Part shown: piece after piece, positions 1 through 10,697 of the stretch
Layout: every line of letters begins with the position of its first letter
Numbering within the stretch: position 1 is the first letter of the stretch
Assembly (NCBI GenBank): GCA_003254925.1
Contig: QANZ01049480.1
Span: 62,001 to 126,000 of the forward strand
DNA from: Chamaecrista fasciculata
Lineage: Eukaryota; Streptophyta; Magnoliopsida; Fabales; Fabaceae
Length of the DNA stretch: 64,000 bases
Direction: 5' to 3'
The notes under the pieces: generated by a model
What the model saw: the letters and a program-made list of their open reading frames with translations, nothing else
Databases searched by the model: none
What the model was told of the DNA's origin: nothing
Position numbers and translations under genes: made by a program

Positions 1-695
1 CCAATGATATTTTTCAAAAACCGGTCCTCCCAACCGGTCTTCTTCCCAAAACAAACGACGACGACGAGGAGAATGACACGTGGCAAGGGATTAAACAGTG
101 GTTGGACAAGCAAGAGAAAGGCACGGTGGTGTACGCCGCTTTTGGGAGCGAAGCCAAGTTGAGCCAAGAGCAAGTGACGAAGATAGCCCACGGGCTTGAC
201 AAATCAGGCTTGGGCTTTTTTTGGGTTTTGAGGCTTCAAACTGGGCCCGCAGATACACAAGTCTTGAAGCTTCCAGAAGGGTTTGAGAATCGGACAAGAG
301 GGCGCGGAATGGTGTGGAATGAGTGGGCTCCACAACTGAAGATATTGGGACACGTGGCAGTAGGTGGGTTCTTGACACATGGTGGGTGGAGTTCGGTGGT
401 GGAAGGGACTCAAAATGCAAAGCCACTTTTAGTGTTGTCGTTTCAGTTGGATCAAGGGTTAAACGCCAGGCTATTGAATGACAAGAAGATGGGATATCCG
501 ATACCGAGGGATGAAAACGATGGGTCATTTACTAGTGAGGGGTTGGCAGAGGCGTTGAGAATGGTGGTGGTGGAGGAAGAAGGGAGGGTTTTTAGGGAAA
601 AGATAAAAGAGATGAGAGATATATTTGCAAATAAGGAAATGCAGGATAAGTATATAGATGAATTATTGGGATTTATGAAGGAACATGGGAAATAA
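1..695 (+). CDS. UDP-glycosyltransferase, UGT91-like, C-terminal part (5' cut by window edge)
   Basis: The open frame runs from base 3 with no start in view and ends at TAA 693-695, giving about 230 residues, roughly the C-terminal half of a family-1 plant glycosyltransferase of 450-480 residues. The 44-residue PSPG sugar-nucleotide box is complete at 324-455: it opens with WAPQ, has THGGW at the diphosphate-binding histidine, and ends with the Asp-Gln pair that contacts the sugar. The usual HCGW is HGGW here, and the WSS that follows resembles UGT91 members. The upstream segment with FGSEAKLSQEQ and the downstream NARLLNDKKMGYPIPR also fit the UGT91/soyasaponin-rhamnosyltransferase-like group. 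The enzyme should transfer an activated sugar to a small acceptor, often a flavonoid or triterpene glycoside, in the cytosol. The acceptor cannot be read from this part. No lesion is seen. Confidence 0.9.
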   Translation, partial: NDIFQKPVLPTGLLPKTNDDDEENDTWQGIKQWLDKQEKGTVVYAAFGSEAKLSQEQVTKIAHGLDKSGLGFFWVLRLQTGPADTQVLKLPEGFENRTRGRGMVWNEWAPQLKILGHVAVGGFLTHGGWSSVVEGTQNAKPLLVLSFQLDQGLNARLLNDKKMGYPIPRDENDGSFTSEGLAEALRMVVVEEEGRVFREKIKEMRDIFANKEMQDKYIDELLGFMKEHGK

Positions 696-877
696 ATAAA
701 AGGTTTTGCATTGTGGTCTGTGGAGGAGGTTTTATTTTGTTATAAATTAATGTCAATTAATGAGAAAATGTGATTTGTAGTTGTAGTGTGAGCATTGGAA
801 TAGGTCAAGGTGAGCTGGGGAATGTGTCTTCATTGTGGAAGTCGTCTATTGTGTAACTTATGTAATTTTTCTAGAGG

Positions 878-1305
878 TGTGTGGTTTGATTTTCTGTTCT
901 CGTTTAGGACGGACTTCAAGAATGGATAATTTCGCAGTTGGTTGAGGTTTTGGATTCTTCGTTGGCAAAAAAACAGTAATCTCTTTAGAGAGGCTTGACT
1001 TACGATTCTGGTGGAGCTTGATATAATTTAAAAATGCAGAAATGACATCATCTGGAAGGGCGTGAAGACGAAACCGTCTACGGTAATCAGGTACATTAAA
1101 GCTTTAGGAAGTTTGTAAGTTTTTATAATTTTCTTGTTAATCAAGATAGAAATATGTGTGATGATAATCTTTTTACTTTTCATGCAATTGCGTTTTTAAC
1201 CCATGACTGAGGTATCCCTACTAATGTGCGTGAAGTGGTAGACACTTAAGTGTTAGAGATTGAAGCTGTTGTGTATGTTTTCTTCATCGTTATATATCAA
1301 TGAGT
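878..1305 (+). mobile_element. LINE (L1-type) 3'-end fragment
   Basis: This stretch matches the 3' end of the larger LINE at 19000-23370 in reverse complement, in the same order and almost end to end: the part encoding RRWRKNKDLFGGAWLTILVG and WKCKNDIIWKGAKTEP, then the terminal ORF2 segment and the 3' tail near the GTGGTAGACACTTAAGTG motif. It has several frame-breaking changes. It is a 5'-truncated insertion just downstream of the glycosyltransferase gene. Confidence 0.75.
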
Positions 1306-1728
1306 TTTTATATTTTCATATAAATTTAAAAATTAAATAATAAATTTTTTCGTACAATAAATCTTTTCCAGGAATATTTCATATCTTTACAGAAATGTGA
1401 ACGGGATCATAATTGTGACCCTACAAACCGAACCACGATATCATATGGTTGCCCTCCAACCAGCAACCTCATTGACTTACCCAAAGCGCAAAGATACATC
1501 ACATTCCATAGCCCTAAACGGATGAACCTTATCACATACATCCATTAATTTTGTATCACATCCATCCATAATGCATTTATTATTGTTGTGTCATATACAT
1601 AATGAGTAAACTCCTAAATTGGTCCCTGGATTATTGGGTCGTTGACAGATTGGTCCCTGATTTATGGAAATTGACAAATAGGTCCCTGAATTTTACTAAC
1701 GTTAGTTAAATTGGTCCCCAAAGCCGTT

Positions 1729-1767
1729 AACTGCTGACGTGGCATGTTAAGTGCCACGTCAGCAGTT
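1729..1767. promoter_or_regulatory. Palindrome with bZIP-type TGACGTGGCA cores in element TIR
   Basis: AACTGCTGACGTGGCA (1729-1744) is followed, after a 7-base spacer, by its perfect reverse complement (1752-1767). The core TGACGTGGC combines TGACG and ACGTGGC motifs known as plant bZIP binding sites. Close versions recur at both ends of all three copies of this family. Whether any protein binds here is not shown by sequence. Confidence 0.55.
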
Positions 1768-1989
1768 GGAAAACTGAAAAAAAAAGCTAACTGTGCGTGC
1801 CACATCAGCATTAATAATAAACAAAATATTTCATTCAAAATTCAAATAGGTCCCAGAGTTATATTTTTATCTCATTATTCTCAATTTCCCCTCTTTTTCA
1901 TCATCTTCATTCATTTTAGTCCCAAATCCTCAAAATAAAATTGTAAAATGTCCCAAAACTCTTCCAAACATTCCAGTTTACTCCTTAAA

Positions 1990-2545
1990 AGTATTAAAAA
2001 CCTTAAACCCTAAAATCCTAAACCCCAAACCCTAAACCCTAAAACCTTAAAATCCTAAAATTGTAAAGTGTCTCAAAATTCTTCTAAACATTTCAATTTA
2101 GTCCTTCAACTCTAAAACCTCAAACCCTAGAACCCCAAACCCCAAACCCAAAACTAAAACCCCAAACCCTAAACCCTAAAATCCCAAACCGCAAACCCTA
2201 AAATCCCACACCCCAAATCCTAAAACCTTAAACCCTAAATTGTAAAACCCCAAACCCCAAATCCTAAAACCTTAAACCCTAAATTGTAAAACTCCAAACC
2301 CCAAACCCTAAAATTCCAAACCTCAAATCTTAAAACCTTAAACCCTAACTCTACAACCCAAACCCCAAACCCTAAAATCCCATACCCTAAACTCTAAAAC
2401 CCTAAACCCCAAACCCCAAACTCAAACCCTAAACCCCAAACCCTAAAATCCCAAACCCTGAACCTTGAACCCCAAACCCTAAAACCTAAAACCCCAAACC
2501 CCAAACTCTAAAACCCCAAACCCTAAAATCCCATACCCTAAATTC
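1990..2545. repeat. Degenerate CCCTAAA/CCCCAAA telomere-like array (left arm of copy 1)
   Basis: Dozens of 7-bp units based on CCCTAAA and CCCCAAA are interrupted by variants such as AATCCTA and AACTCTA. A spacer of about 50 bp (AATTTAGTCCTTCAACTC type) sits at the outer end and recurs inside. The array is enclosed by a transposon with target duplications, so it is not a chromosome end. Confidence 0.85.
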
Positions 2546-2689
2546 TTTGGTTTATTATCTATTCATTTAATTAGAGGACCAATTTGTCTAACATATTGAA
2601 CTATTTTGATAAATTCGGGGACTGATTTGAATAATACTGTTGCACGTCACAATTGTTGAACTTTAATGTACAGTCACAATTCTGATGGT

Positions 2690-3350
2690 TTGGGGTTTGA
2701 GTTTAGGATTTGTGTTTAGGGTTTGAGTTTTAGAGTTTGGGGGTTTAGGGTTTTAGAGTTTGGGGTATGGGATTTTAGGATCTAGGTTTGGGGTTTTGGG
2801 TTTTAGGGTTTTGGGTTTTGGATTTTGGGGGTTGGGGTTTTAGAGTTTAGGGTTTGGGGTTTAGGGTTTTAGGGTTTGGGGTTTGGAGTTCTAAGATTTG
2901 GGGTTTTAGAGTTTAAGGACTAAATTGAAATGTTTGGAAGAATTTTGAGACACTTCACAATTTTAGGATTTTAGGGTTTTAGGGTTTATGATTTTAGGGT
3001 TTCGGGTTTAGGATTTTAGGGTTTGGGGTTTTGGGGTTTAGGGTTTGGGGTTTGGAATTTTAGGGTTTGGGATTTTACAATTTAGGGTTTAAGGTTTTAG
3101 GATTTGGGGTTTGGGATTTTAGGGTTTAGGGTTTGGGGTTTTAGAGTTTTGGGTTTGGGATTTGGGGTTCTAGGGTTTGAGGTTTTAGAGTTGAAGGACT
3201 AAATTGAAATGTTTAGAAGAATTTTGGGACACTTTACAATTTTAGGATTTTAAGGTTTTAGGGTTTAGGGTTTGAGGTTTAGGATTTTAGGGTTTTAGGG
3301 TTTAGGGTTTAGGGTTTTAGGGTTTAGAGTTTGGGGTTTAGGGTTTAGGG
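2690..3350. repeat. Degenerate TTTAGGG/TTTGGGG telomere-like array (right arm of copy 1)
   Basis: This is the inverted counterpart of the left arm. Runs of TTTAGGG, TTTGGGG and TTTTAGGG are punctuated by the spacer AAGGACTAAATTGAAATG, which continues into the GGAAGAATTTTGGGACACTT region, near 2915, 3190 and 3365. The arms could pair over several hundred bases, and the G-rich strand has many closely spaced GGG/GGGG runs. Confidence 0.85.
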
Positions 3351-3760
3351 TTTTTAATATTTTTAAGATCTAAACTGGAATGTTTGGAAGAGTTTTGAGA
3401 CATTTTATAATTTTATTTTGAGGATTTGGGATTAAATTGAATGAAGATGATGAAAAAGAGGGGAAATTGAGAATAATGAGATAAAAATATAACTCAGGGA
3501 CCTATTTGAATTTTGAATGAAATATTTTTTTTATTATTAATGTTGATGTGGCACGCGCAGTTGGTTTTTTTTTTTTCCAGTTTTTCAATTGTTGACGTGG
3601 CACTTAACGTGTCACGTCAGCAGTTATCGGCTTCGGGGACCCATTTGACTAACGTTAGTAAAATTCGGGGACCTATTTGTTAATTTTCATAAATCAAGGA
3701 CCAATCTGTCAGTGACCCAATAATTCAGGGACCAATTTAAGAGTTTACTCTATACATAAT

Positions 3761-4297
3761 ATAGGGGGTCGACGTTCCATTTTTGCTTGTATTGATTTCC
3801 ATAAGAATGGGCTTAGTTATATTCCTTTGTTTGACTGTTTGAGTGTTGTGTGTACTGTGTAAAGTAGAAATAAAAATGGTATTGTTGTGTACCCAAAACC
3901 CAAAAGGTTGAGTGTTGTGTGTACTGTGTAAAGTAGAAAAAAATGGTATTGTGGCCCTACTGTGTATTGTTTGAGTGTTGTGGGCCTACTTATTTATTAT
4001 TGTTGTGTGTACCCTATACCCAAAAAACTCCAAAGAGAATCAATCAATGTAAAAGGGAGTGTATGAAGTATATAGAAAAAAAAAAAATTCTAAAGAGAAT
4101 TAATCAACATAAAAGGGTCACACTCCTAATATAATCGAGATAAGGATCTAAAAAGTTTCAAAATACATGTAAAAAAAGAAGAGTAAATCATTGGAAGTCA
4201 TGTAAACGAGATTGCAAATGTCAAAGAATAAAACAATCAATGTGAGCATATCATTAGTCTTTTCGCAGTCAAAAAAGGGGCGGACAACTTAGAGTAG
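3761..4297. repeat. Gene-free stretch with a short tandem duplication
   Basis: A segment starting GAGTGTTGTGTGTACTGTG at 3841 is repeated from 3910 with a few changes (period about 69 bp), and a third decayed start is near 3970. Further on, CAAAGAGAATCAATCAATG (about 4031) has a relative about 60 bp later. No gene was recognised. Confidence 0.5.
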
Positions 4298-6077
4298 TTA
4301 GGGGTGAGCATCGATTCGGTTCGGCTCGGTTTGTCTATTTTTTTTAACCGAATCGATGTAGTTGGATGGCCAAAATAGCCATCCAATTCATTCAGAAAAT
4401 TCTGGACATCTGAATGATCGGTTTGGTTTGGTTCGATTAATCGGTTTTTTTGTATATAATTTTTATAAAAAAAATCAGATTTATAAAATTATAATTTCAT
4501 ACAAATTATAATATATATATATATAGGTATTCATATGTTGCCAAGTATATACAATTATACATGTATATATATATATGACCTTCTAATATAAGATTTCTTT
4601 AAATCTAAAACTCCATAACTGAACTAATTTCATACTAAAATCTAGGGGTGTTCAAAACCGAACCAAACCGATCGACCGAACCAAACCAAACCGAACCGAA
4701 GGTGAAACCGAATCAAACCGATAGATGAGCGGTTTGGTTTGGTTTGAACGTCGCACAAACCGAACCAAACCGCCAAACCGCTAAAACTCTTATTTACTTA
4801 TATATATACACATACCTCATATTTTCATTAGGTAACTCATACTTTATTTATTTTTTTTTTTGGCCTTGTCATACTCTATTACTCATACATACAATATTCA
4901 ACATTGAAAATATATTTACATGTTTGAGAATATTTGCACCTTCATATAAATATATATATATATATATATATTTGTAAGTTAAAAGTTGTTATATACTAAT
5001 GATTTTTGCTAAAAAAGTAGAAAANNNNNNNNNNNNNNNNNNNNNNNNNNNNNNNNNNNNNNNNNNNNNNNNNNNNNNNNNNNNNNNNNNNNNNNNNNNN
5101 NNNNNNNNNNNNNNNNNNNNNNNNNNNNNNNNNNNNNNNNNNNNNNNNNNNNNNNNNNNNNNNNNNNNNNNNNNNNNNNNNNNNNNNNNNNNNNNNNNNN
5201 NNNNNNNNNNNNNNNNNNNNNNNNNNNNNNNNNNNNNNNNNNNNNNNNNNNNNNNNNNNNNNNNNNNNNNNNNNNNNNNNNNNNNNNNNNNNNNNNNNNN
5301 NNNNNNNNNNNNNNNNNNNNNNTATTCATTTTCTTATTTGGTCATCTTCCTCTATTTTGTGTTGAACTTGAAATTTGAGGGTCGAAATGTTAAATTTAAT
5401 TAACTATTATGAATTTATGACTTATTAAATATTGTTTAAGATACATTAAGTCCATTCACTTGCTTGAAAAAATGCATTTAATCTATAATCTTTAGTAGTG
5501 GAGAGAAAAATTATATTATTTAGATGAAAAAATGTATTTAGTAATAAATTAAATGCATCTCTTAAACCACAAACAAAAAATATATAGTATTTATATTTAA
5601 TATATTAAAAATAATTATTTATTGAGTCATCCGGTCTGACCGATGGTTAAACCGATTAAACCAATCAGACCGTGAACCGAATGCTTATCCGAATCTCTAT
5701 ACGGTTCGGTTTTGACAATAATGTATAAAACACTAAAATAAAATTGAAACATTAGCAACTGTACTTAAAAACATAATAATAGATAACACTAAAATAAAAT
5801 TAAAAAAAAACAGCAGTTTTTTATATATGGAATTATTTTAATTGTAGAAATATTTTATATGTAGAATTATATAAGATCGGTTTTATTCGATGATTCGGTT
5901 GACAATCAATTTACAAAATAAACCGAACCAAACTTAAATAAACCGAACCAAACAAGTTTGGTTCTCTCATTTTTCATCCAAACCATCCAAATTTTAATCA
6001 ATTTTAATCGATTTTTGTCGATTTGAATTGGTTTGTATCGATTGAAATTGGATGAGATGGATTTTGCTCACCCCTAA
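4298..6077. mobile_element. hAT-like non-autonomous element (contains assembly gap)
   Basis: The ends are inverted: TTAGGGGTGAGCA at 4298 and its complement ending CTCACCCCTAA at 6077. They are followed inward by CCGAACC/GGTTCGG-rich sequence. A second hAT-like start, TAGGGGTGTTCAAAACCG, appears near 4644, followed by iterated AACCGAACCAAACCG, so one element is probably nested in another. The 8 bases on each side do not match well, so no clear target duplication is claimed. No transposase is visible, but 298 bases are unknown. Confidence 0.55.
5025..5322. other. Assembly gap (298 N)
   Basis: Unknown bases within the hAT-like element; the open frames crossing it are artefacts of N translation. 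Confidence 0.99.
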
Positions 6078-6832
6078 TCAGTCAGGTTGCGATCACCAAT
6101 GAGTAAGGGCGAAAACCTTGATATATATCAAATATAAAAATGGCATAATTTGAAGTTAAACCGCTAATTATTTGAAGTGTTAGTGTTTTGATTGTCTACT
6201 GAAACTACATGATGTGATGGCTCACATCAATATGCCGGCCTACTAGCTAAGATTTTGAGATATTCACGGCATCTTTATTCTTTACATTCCGAATTTTCGA
6301 GAATTCAGATCCACCAATAATACTCAATAATTGAGATTGACTCTACTTGAGTACTTGCGCTTAGCACCCGATACATTTTTGCCACCAACAAACCAAAATT
6401 TAAAGCTTTGCTCTCAACAACTGATTAATTTCACGTCACTATCACAAATAAGTAATCAAATTTTTCCCCAATTAACAAATGAAATAAACAGTATATGAAA
6501 AACAGAGCTACTCACATTGCTTTTTACAAGTTTCAGGTACATCATTTCTACAGCGAGAATTGAATATAGGTTTTCCCCAATCTATTTATTTTGAACTCAA
6601 ATACAACCATCTAAACTCCTAAACTAACAAGTGAGTTGAAACAATTAAGGGTTAACACTTAGCAGAAACATAAATCATCCCTACATTTTCTTTTAAAAAA
6701 TTGTCTATCACAAGGGAGAAAAGCCTCAACATATAATCCAAGATATATTTTACAAGATAAATTGGAGCAAAACCCATGGTGCGAAAAAGGCAAGACCAAA
6801 CAAAGAGGGCCTCCATACTTTATGCTCATGAA
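6078..6832. other. Intergenic, no gene seen
   Basis: A+T-rich sequence between the hAT-like element and the MITE in the 3' flank of the glutamine-rich protein gene. The part next to the MITE is probably displaced 3' untranslated or downstream sequence of that gene. No coding signal was recognised. Confidence 0.4.
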
Positions 6833-6841
6833 TAGACTAAA

Positions 6842-7379
6842 AGGAAAAAAATGTAAACACCCCATTCAATTAAGACCTAATTGCAAATAACCCCCTCAAC
6901 TTATAAGCTTGACAAATAACCCCCTTCAACTATGACCTAATTGTAAATAATCTCCTAAACTATCAAAGCTAACAAATACCCTCTTTTAATTATTGACTAA
7001 TTGTAAATACTCACTTGAACAATAAAACCTTTAAACTTTCACGTTATTTTATTTAACTCTAATTTTACACATAGTGCTCATATAATATTTCTTTGTAGGA
7101 ATATTTAATTATTTTTTAAAATTATCTCATATTATAATGTCCAAAAAAAATTATTTCAAAAAAGCTAAAATTTAAAAGATTTTGAAAATTTAAAGGATTA
7201 TTTGCTAAATTTCAAAGTTGAAGGGGGTATTTCCAACTAAACCATAGTTGAAGGAGGATATTTGCTAGATTTGATAGTTGATGGGGATATTTGCAACTGG
7301 ACTATAGTTGAAAGGGGCTACTTGCAGAGTTTAATAGTTGATCGGACTATTTGCAACTAGACTATAATTACATTTTCCC
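6842..7379. mobile_element. MITE with iterated inverted ends, 9-bp TSD, in the 3' region of the next gene
   Basis: TAGACTAAA is duplicated exactly at 6833-6841 and 7380-7388. The ends are inverted (GGAAAAAAATGTAA left, TTACATTTTCCC right). Both arms carry CAAATA-CCCC-TCAACTAT units every 35-40 bp, inverted relative to each other, around an A+T-rich centre. It lies 21 bp beyond the stop codon of the gene at 7401-10697, so it interrupts that gene's 3' untranslated region. Confidence 0.8.
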
Positions 7380-7400
7380 TAGACTAAATAACAGACAAGC

Positions 7401-10400
7401 TTATTTACCACTCGGAGAAGTCAGTCTACTTTCCTCTGAATCATGCTTTGCAGAAGAATCCCCACCCATCAATTCCTGGAAGGCTTCCACCTTCACTGGT
7501 GGGGCTCTAACCATGCTCATGTTCCTGCAGACAGACAATAAAACAACATAATACTTTCACTTTGTAATGATCAGTTAAATATTATCCTATTCGCAAAATC
7601 CTTCAGATAAGTTTTCTTACGGTGAGTGTGACTGCATTGAGGGAATCTGTGGAGAACCCATCTGTCTGAACTGATTATTAGATTGGGAATGGAAACTTGA
7701 CAGTGCAGCCAATTGCTGCTGCCTGAACTGCATTTGAGGATGTCTAGCGTTAATGGCATTGAAGGTGTTACTATCAATCGGTAAATCTGTTTGGTTTTCA
7801 ATCTTGACTTGAACCAATGGTCTGTCTTTATCTATGTCTGCAACAGGGCGGGGAGCAGATGCTTGGCGCCTTCGCAATCTCTCTAGTTGTTGCTGCTGAT
7901 AAGCCAAATTATGTGAACTAAGAATCTGCTGCATCTGTGGATTCATCTGTCTCTGCACCTGTATATAACATTTTGTTTTAGTTTTATTATGTTTACAGAA
8001 AAATGACTTCAAGCTTGTAGAAATTAATATATTGACAAATCTTAATGAATATCAGTAGCTACTAGTTATCACAAGATGAAACCAGAGTTAAGTGCACTAT
8101 GAAGCAGAAAAATCAATTTTAAATCAGAAAAAACTCTTTTCCTTCACATGATGCAACATATGGTGGGATCTATATGTTGTTTTCTTTTACAAATGTAGTT
8201 ACCAAAGACTCATTATAGTGAAAATTTTCCCAAAAAGAAAAATGAAAACAAAAACATGCCGGCATCAATAGTAAATATGTCCACGTTTATGTCCATGCTT
8301 GAAACCCAGAACATTAGCTAAGTTAATAATGCACAAAAAAGTAGATACAAGTACTTGCTGAGGTAGACGAAGAGAACTCTGCTGCTGTGGCTGCACTTGT
8401 GATTGTATTCCATGAATTTGGGGCAAACTTTGTTGTACAACATTCTTGGAGCCATCCTTAACGAGATCCATCAATGGCCCAAGATTACTAATAGCAAAAG
8501 GGGAAAATGTTAAAAACTGGTTGCATAACATGTTCATGTTATCTAGATTCATAAACAATATAAATTGGGGGAGTTTATAAGAAGTCCGTGCAAAAACCCA
8601 AGCAGGCAAGCGTGCTTGTAGGATGGAGAAATGTACAGTATATTAGTTTTCGGCATATACTCTTCTTCTTTTCCTACCACAATACTATTTATTCAATTTC
8701 TTATCTAACATACGTAACACATTGAAGAACTATTCCAGTATGTTGCTAGTCACAAAAATATAATGGTCATTGAGCAATCACCTTTAGAATATGTTAATGC
8801 AAAGAATGATCAAGATATATAAATAATTAAATATGTCCTAGTAAATTTCTTTCTACTGTATTCTTATGAAGTTATTACATGATAATTAAACAAAAGCATC
8901 ATTCTCTGGTGACATGAAATGGCATTTCAAGAAAGCGGACAAAACAAGCTCGGGATATATTAATTTCTAAAAAGAAAAACATGAAAATGCTAAACTCACC
9001 TATAACCTATTGTCTTAAGCAACATCCTTAGAAGTTCAATGGCTGAGCACTGTTTTCTGTAATTATCAGTAAGCACTTTCAAAGTTCTGCCTAATTTACT
9101 GATGTGACAGCTCATTAATTGAGCGAAGACCTCAATAGGACCTTCCATGGCAGACTCAAACCCTGAGCCCGTCAACATACGGGCTACTACCTTTTGAGAC
9201 AATTTTGATGCTTGCTCATTACCAAAATGTTTCCTGTTTCCCTCAGGTCCAAGTTTCCCACGGTACAGGCTTCCTCCATGTTCAATGTTAAGGTACTCAG
9301 GCCTGATACCAAGCCTCTCAATCATCACAGCACTCTTAGTTGTAACAGGGGGTAAGGTATCAAGAATTCCAATTACTTTGACTTTCTGTCTATTTCCCTC
9401 CCTGGTAATCGATGGAAGTGCACTATCAGGAACACAATTCAATGTAAACATTATTTCAGGAAAAATGGATGAGTCATCAGCAATGGTATTGCCACCATTT
9501 GGTTGCATGTTAGATGCATGCTCTGTAACTGAATTCGCAAAGCCCCTATGCTGATCTTCCTTAAATGCTGCACGCATTTTCTTATGATTGTTGATACATG
9601 AAAGATAGGAGGCCATCTCCTCTGGTGAACGTTTCTGTGATTCTTTGTCCCCAAAAACCAGCCTATAAGGTTTGTTAGCCTTATACTTCTCAATGAATTG
9701 ACTATACCATGTTTCAGGAAGCTCCTCATTTCTGTATCTCTGGGACATGCCGTCAAGCTCAGAATCAAAAAATCTTGATCCGGTTGCAGAAACTGTTTTT
9801 GGTTGATTCTGCATGGCACATTTAACCATTCAAAACTATAGGTACTAATATTGTATAATAAAGTATGCAATAGCATATTGGTCTCTCTCCAAAATATACA
9901 ACTCCGTCCAATTGCAGTTATCATCTAAAAATTATGCATAAAAGTAAAATGATAGAGCAAAAGCAGGGTTGAGTTTGTTCCAGGAGACCAACTAGCTAGT
10001 TGCTACAGATGTTTTACTCAATCAAATTGTAAAGGAACTTTATACCCTTCTTTTACAACATTCAGAGGATAATACAATATGTTGTACAAAATTGTGTTTA
10101 ATTAGCTAACTGAAATGAAAATAAACCCTGGACTCAAGAATCACACAATTGGAAACAAGACAAGGAACAAGAATCAAATCAAAAGATGAAAACCAGCGAG
10201 AGTGAAAAACCTTAGAGGAAGCTCCCCCTTCCCGCTGTTGAGCCCCATCATGCAATGAATTCTCGAGAGTGAAGTAGACGTCGTCACCGTGCAACTGCAA
10301 ATCTGCAAGAAAAAATGCCCAATTTCAAGAAAATCAGAAAAAGCAGTACTTGGGTCCCCAAATGAATTCAATATAGATAGAGAGAGATAAGAGACTACTC

Positions 10401-10697
10401 ACAAGGCGGATTGAGGTTTGAAACAGAAGAAGGGGAAGCGGAATTAGAAGAAGAACGGAAGAAGAGAGAAGCGGTGGCTTTGTCGAAAAGGAGGGCTCGA
10501 ACCCTAAGTTGAAGTTGAATCTGAACCCTAGATTTGGAATCATCGACTCTCATGAAGGAATCCCAAGTAGAAGGAGAAGCAAGGAACTGAACGAAGTTAG
10601 CGTAGGTGGAATCGCCAAGCCAAGTTCGCCATACACCACACGATTCGAGCTTGCGAGCCAGTTCGAATCCGCGGCCATCGTCGCCGAGCAGAGCCAT
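7401..10697 (-). CDS. Glutamine-rich, probably nuclear protein of unrecognised family (596 aa, six exons)
   Basis: Exons on the minus strand are 10697-10403, 10302-10211, 9808-9000, 8487-8355, 7958-7621 and 7524-7401. All introns are GT-AG, and the 1791 coding bases join in frame from the ATG (MALLGDDGRGFELARKL) to TAA. Residues 1-98 form a compact conserved-looking N-terminus. Residues 130-399 form a large charged central part containing LPETWYSQFIEKYK and a helical, histone-fold-like end (VVARMLTGSGFESAMEGPIE to about residue 399). The last 200 residues are rich in Q, with QQQQLERLRRRQ and a basic patch, ending VKVEAFQELMGGD and a Ser-rich tail. Composition and layout suggest a chromatin or transcription-associated plant protein, but I cannot assign a family. 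No signal peptide or membrane segment is seen. Confidence 0.85.

Larger units (their letters stand above)
1594..3760. mobile_element. Foldback Mutator-like element with telomere-like arms, copy 1 (with TSDs)
   Basis: The element proper is 1604-3750, flanked by a perfect 10-bp duplication TATACATAAT at 1594-1603 and 3751-3760. The ends are inverted: GAGTAAACTC at the left and GAGTTTACTC at the right, continuing inward for about 170 bp with AATTGGTCCCTG iterated every ~40 bp and a TGACGTGGCA palindrome. Inside, about 1990-2545 is a degenerate CCCTAAA/CCCCAAA array and about 2690-3350 is its inverse, TTTAGGG/TTTGGGG. A ~145-bp non-repetitive loop (about 2545-2690) lies between them. Long TIRs plus a 9-10-bp duplication are typical of Mutator-like elements. 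No transposase is present, so this is a non-autonomous element. Confidence 0.85.

Noticed and set aside
1990..3350. Telomere-like repeats as a chromosome end or fusion scar
   Set aside because: The arrays are degenerate, inverted within one element, bounded by TIRs and a 10-bp target duplication, and occur at three loci, so transposition explains them better.
4999..5403. Open frame through the first N gap
   Set aside because: Most of it is translated N; nothing can be said about coding there. The same holds for frames over 24660-25023.
9285..9554. Plus-strand frame inside exon 3 of the glutamine-rich gene
   Set aside because: Shadow of a well-supported exon on the opposite strand.
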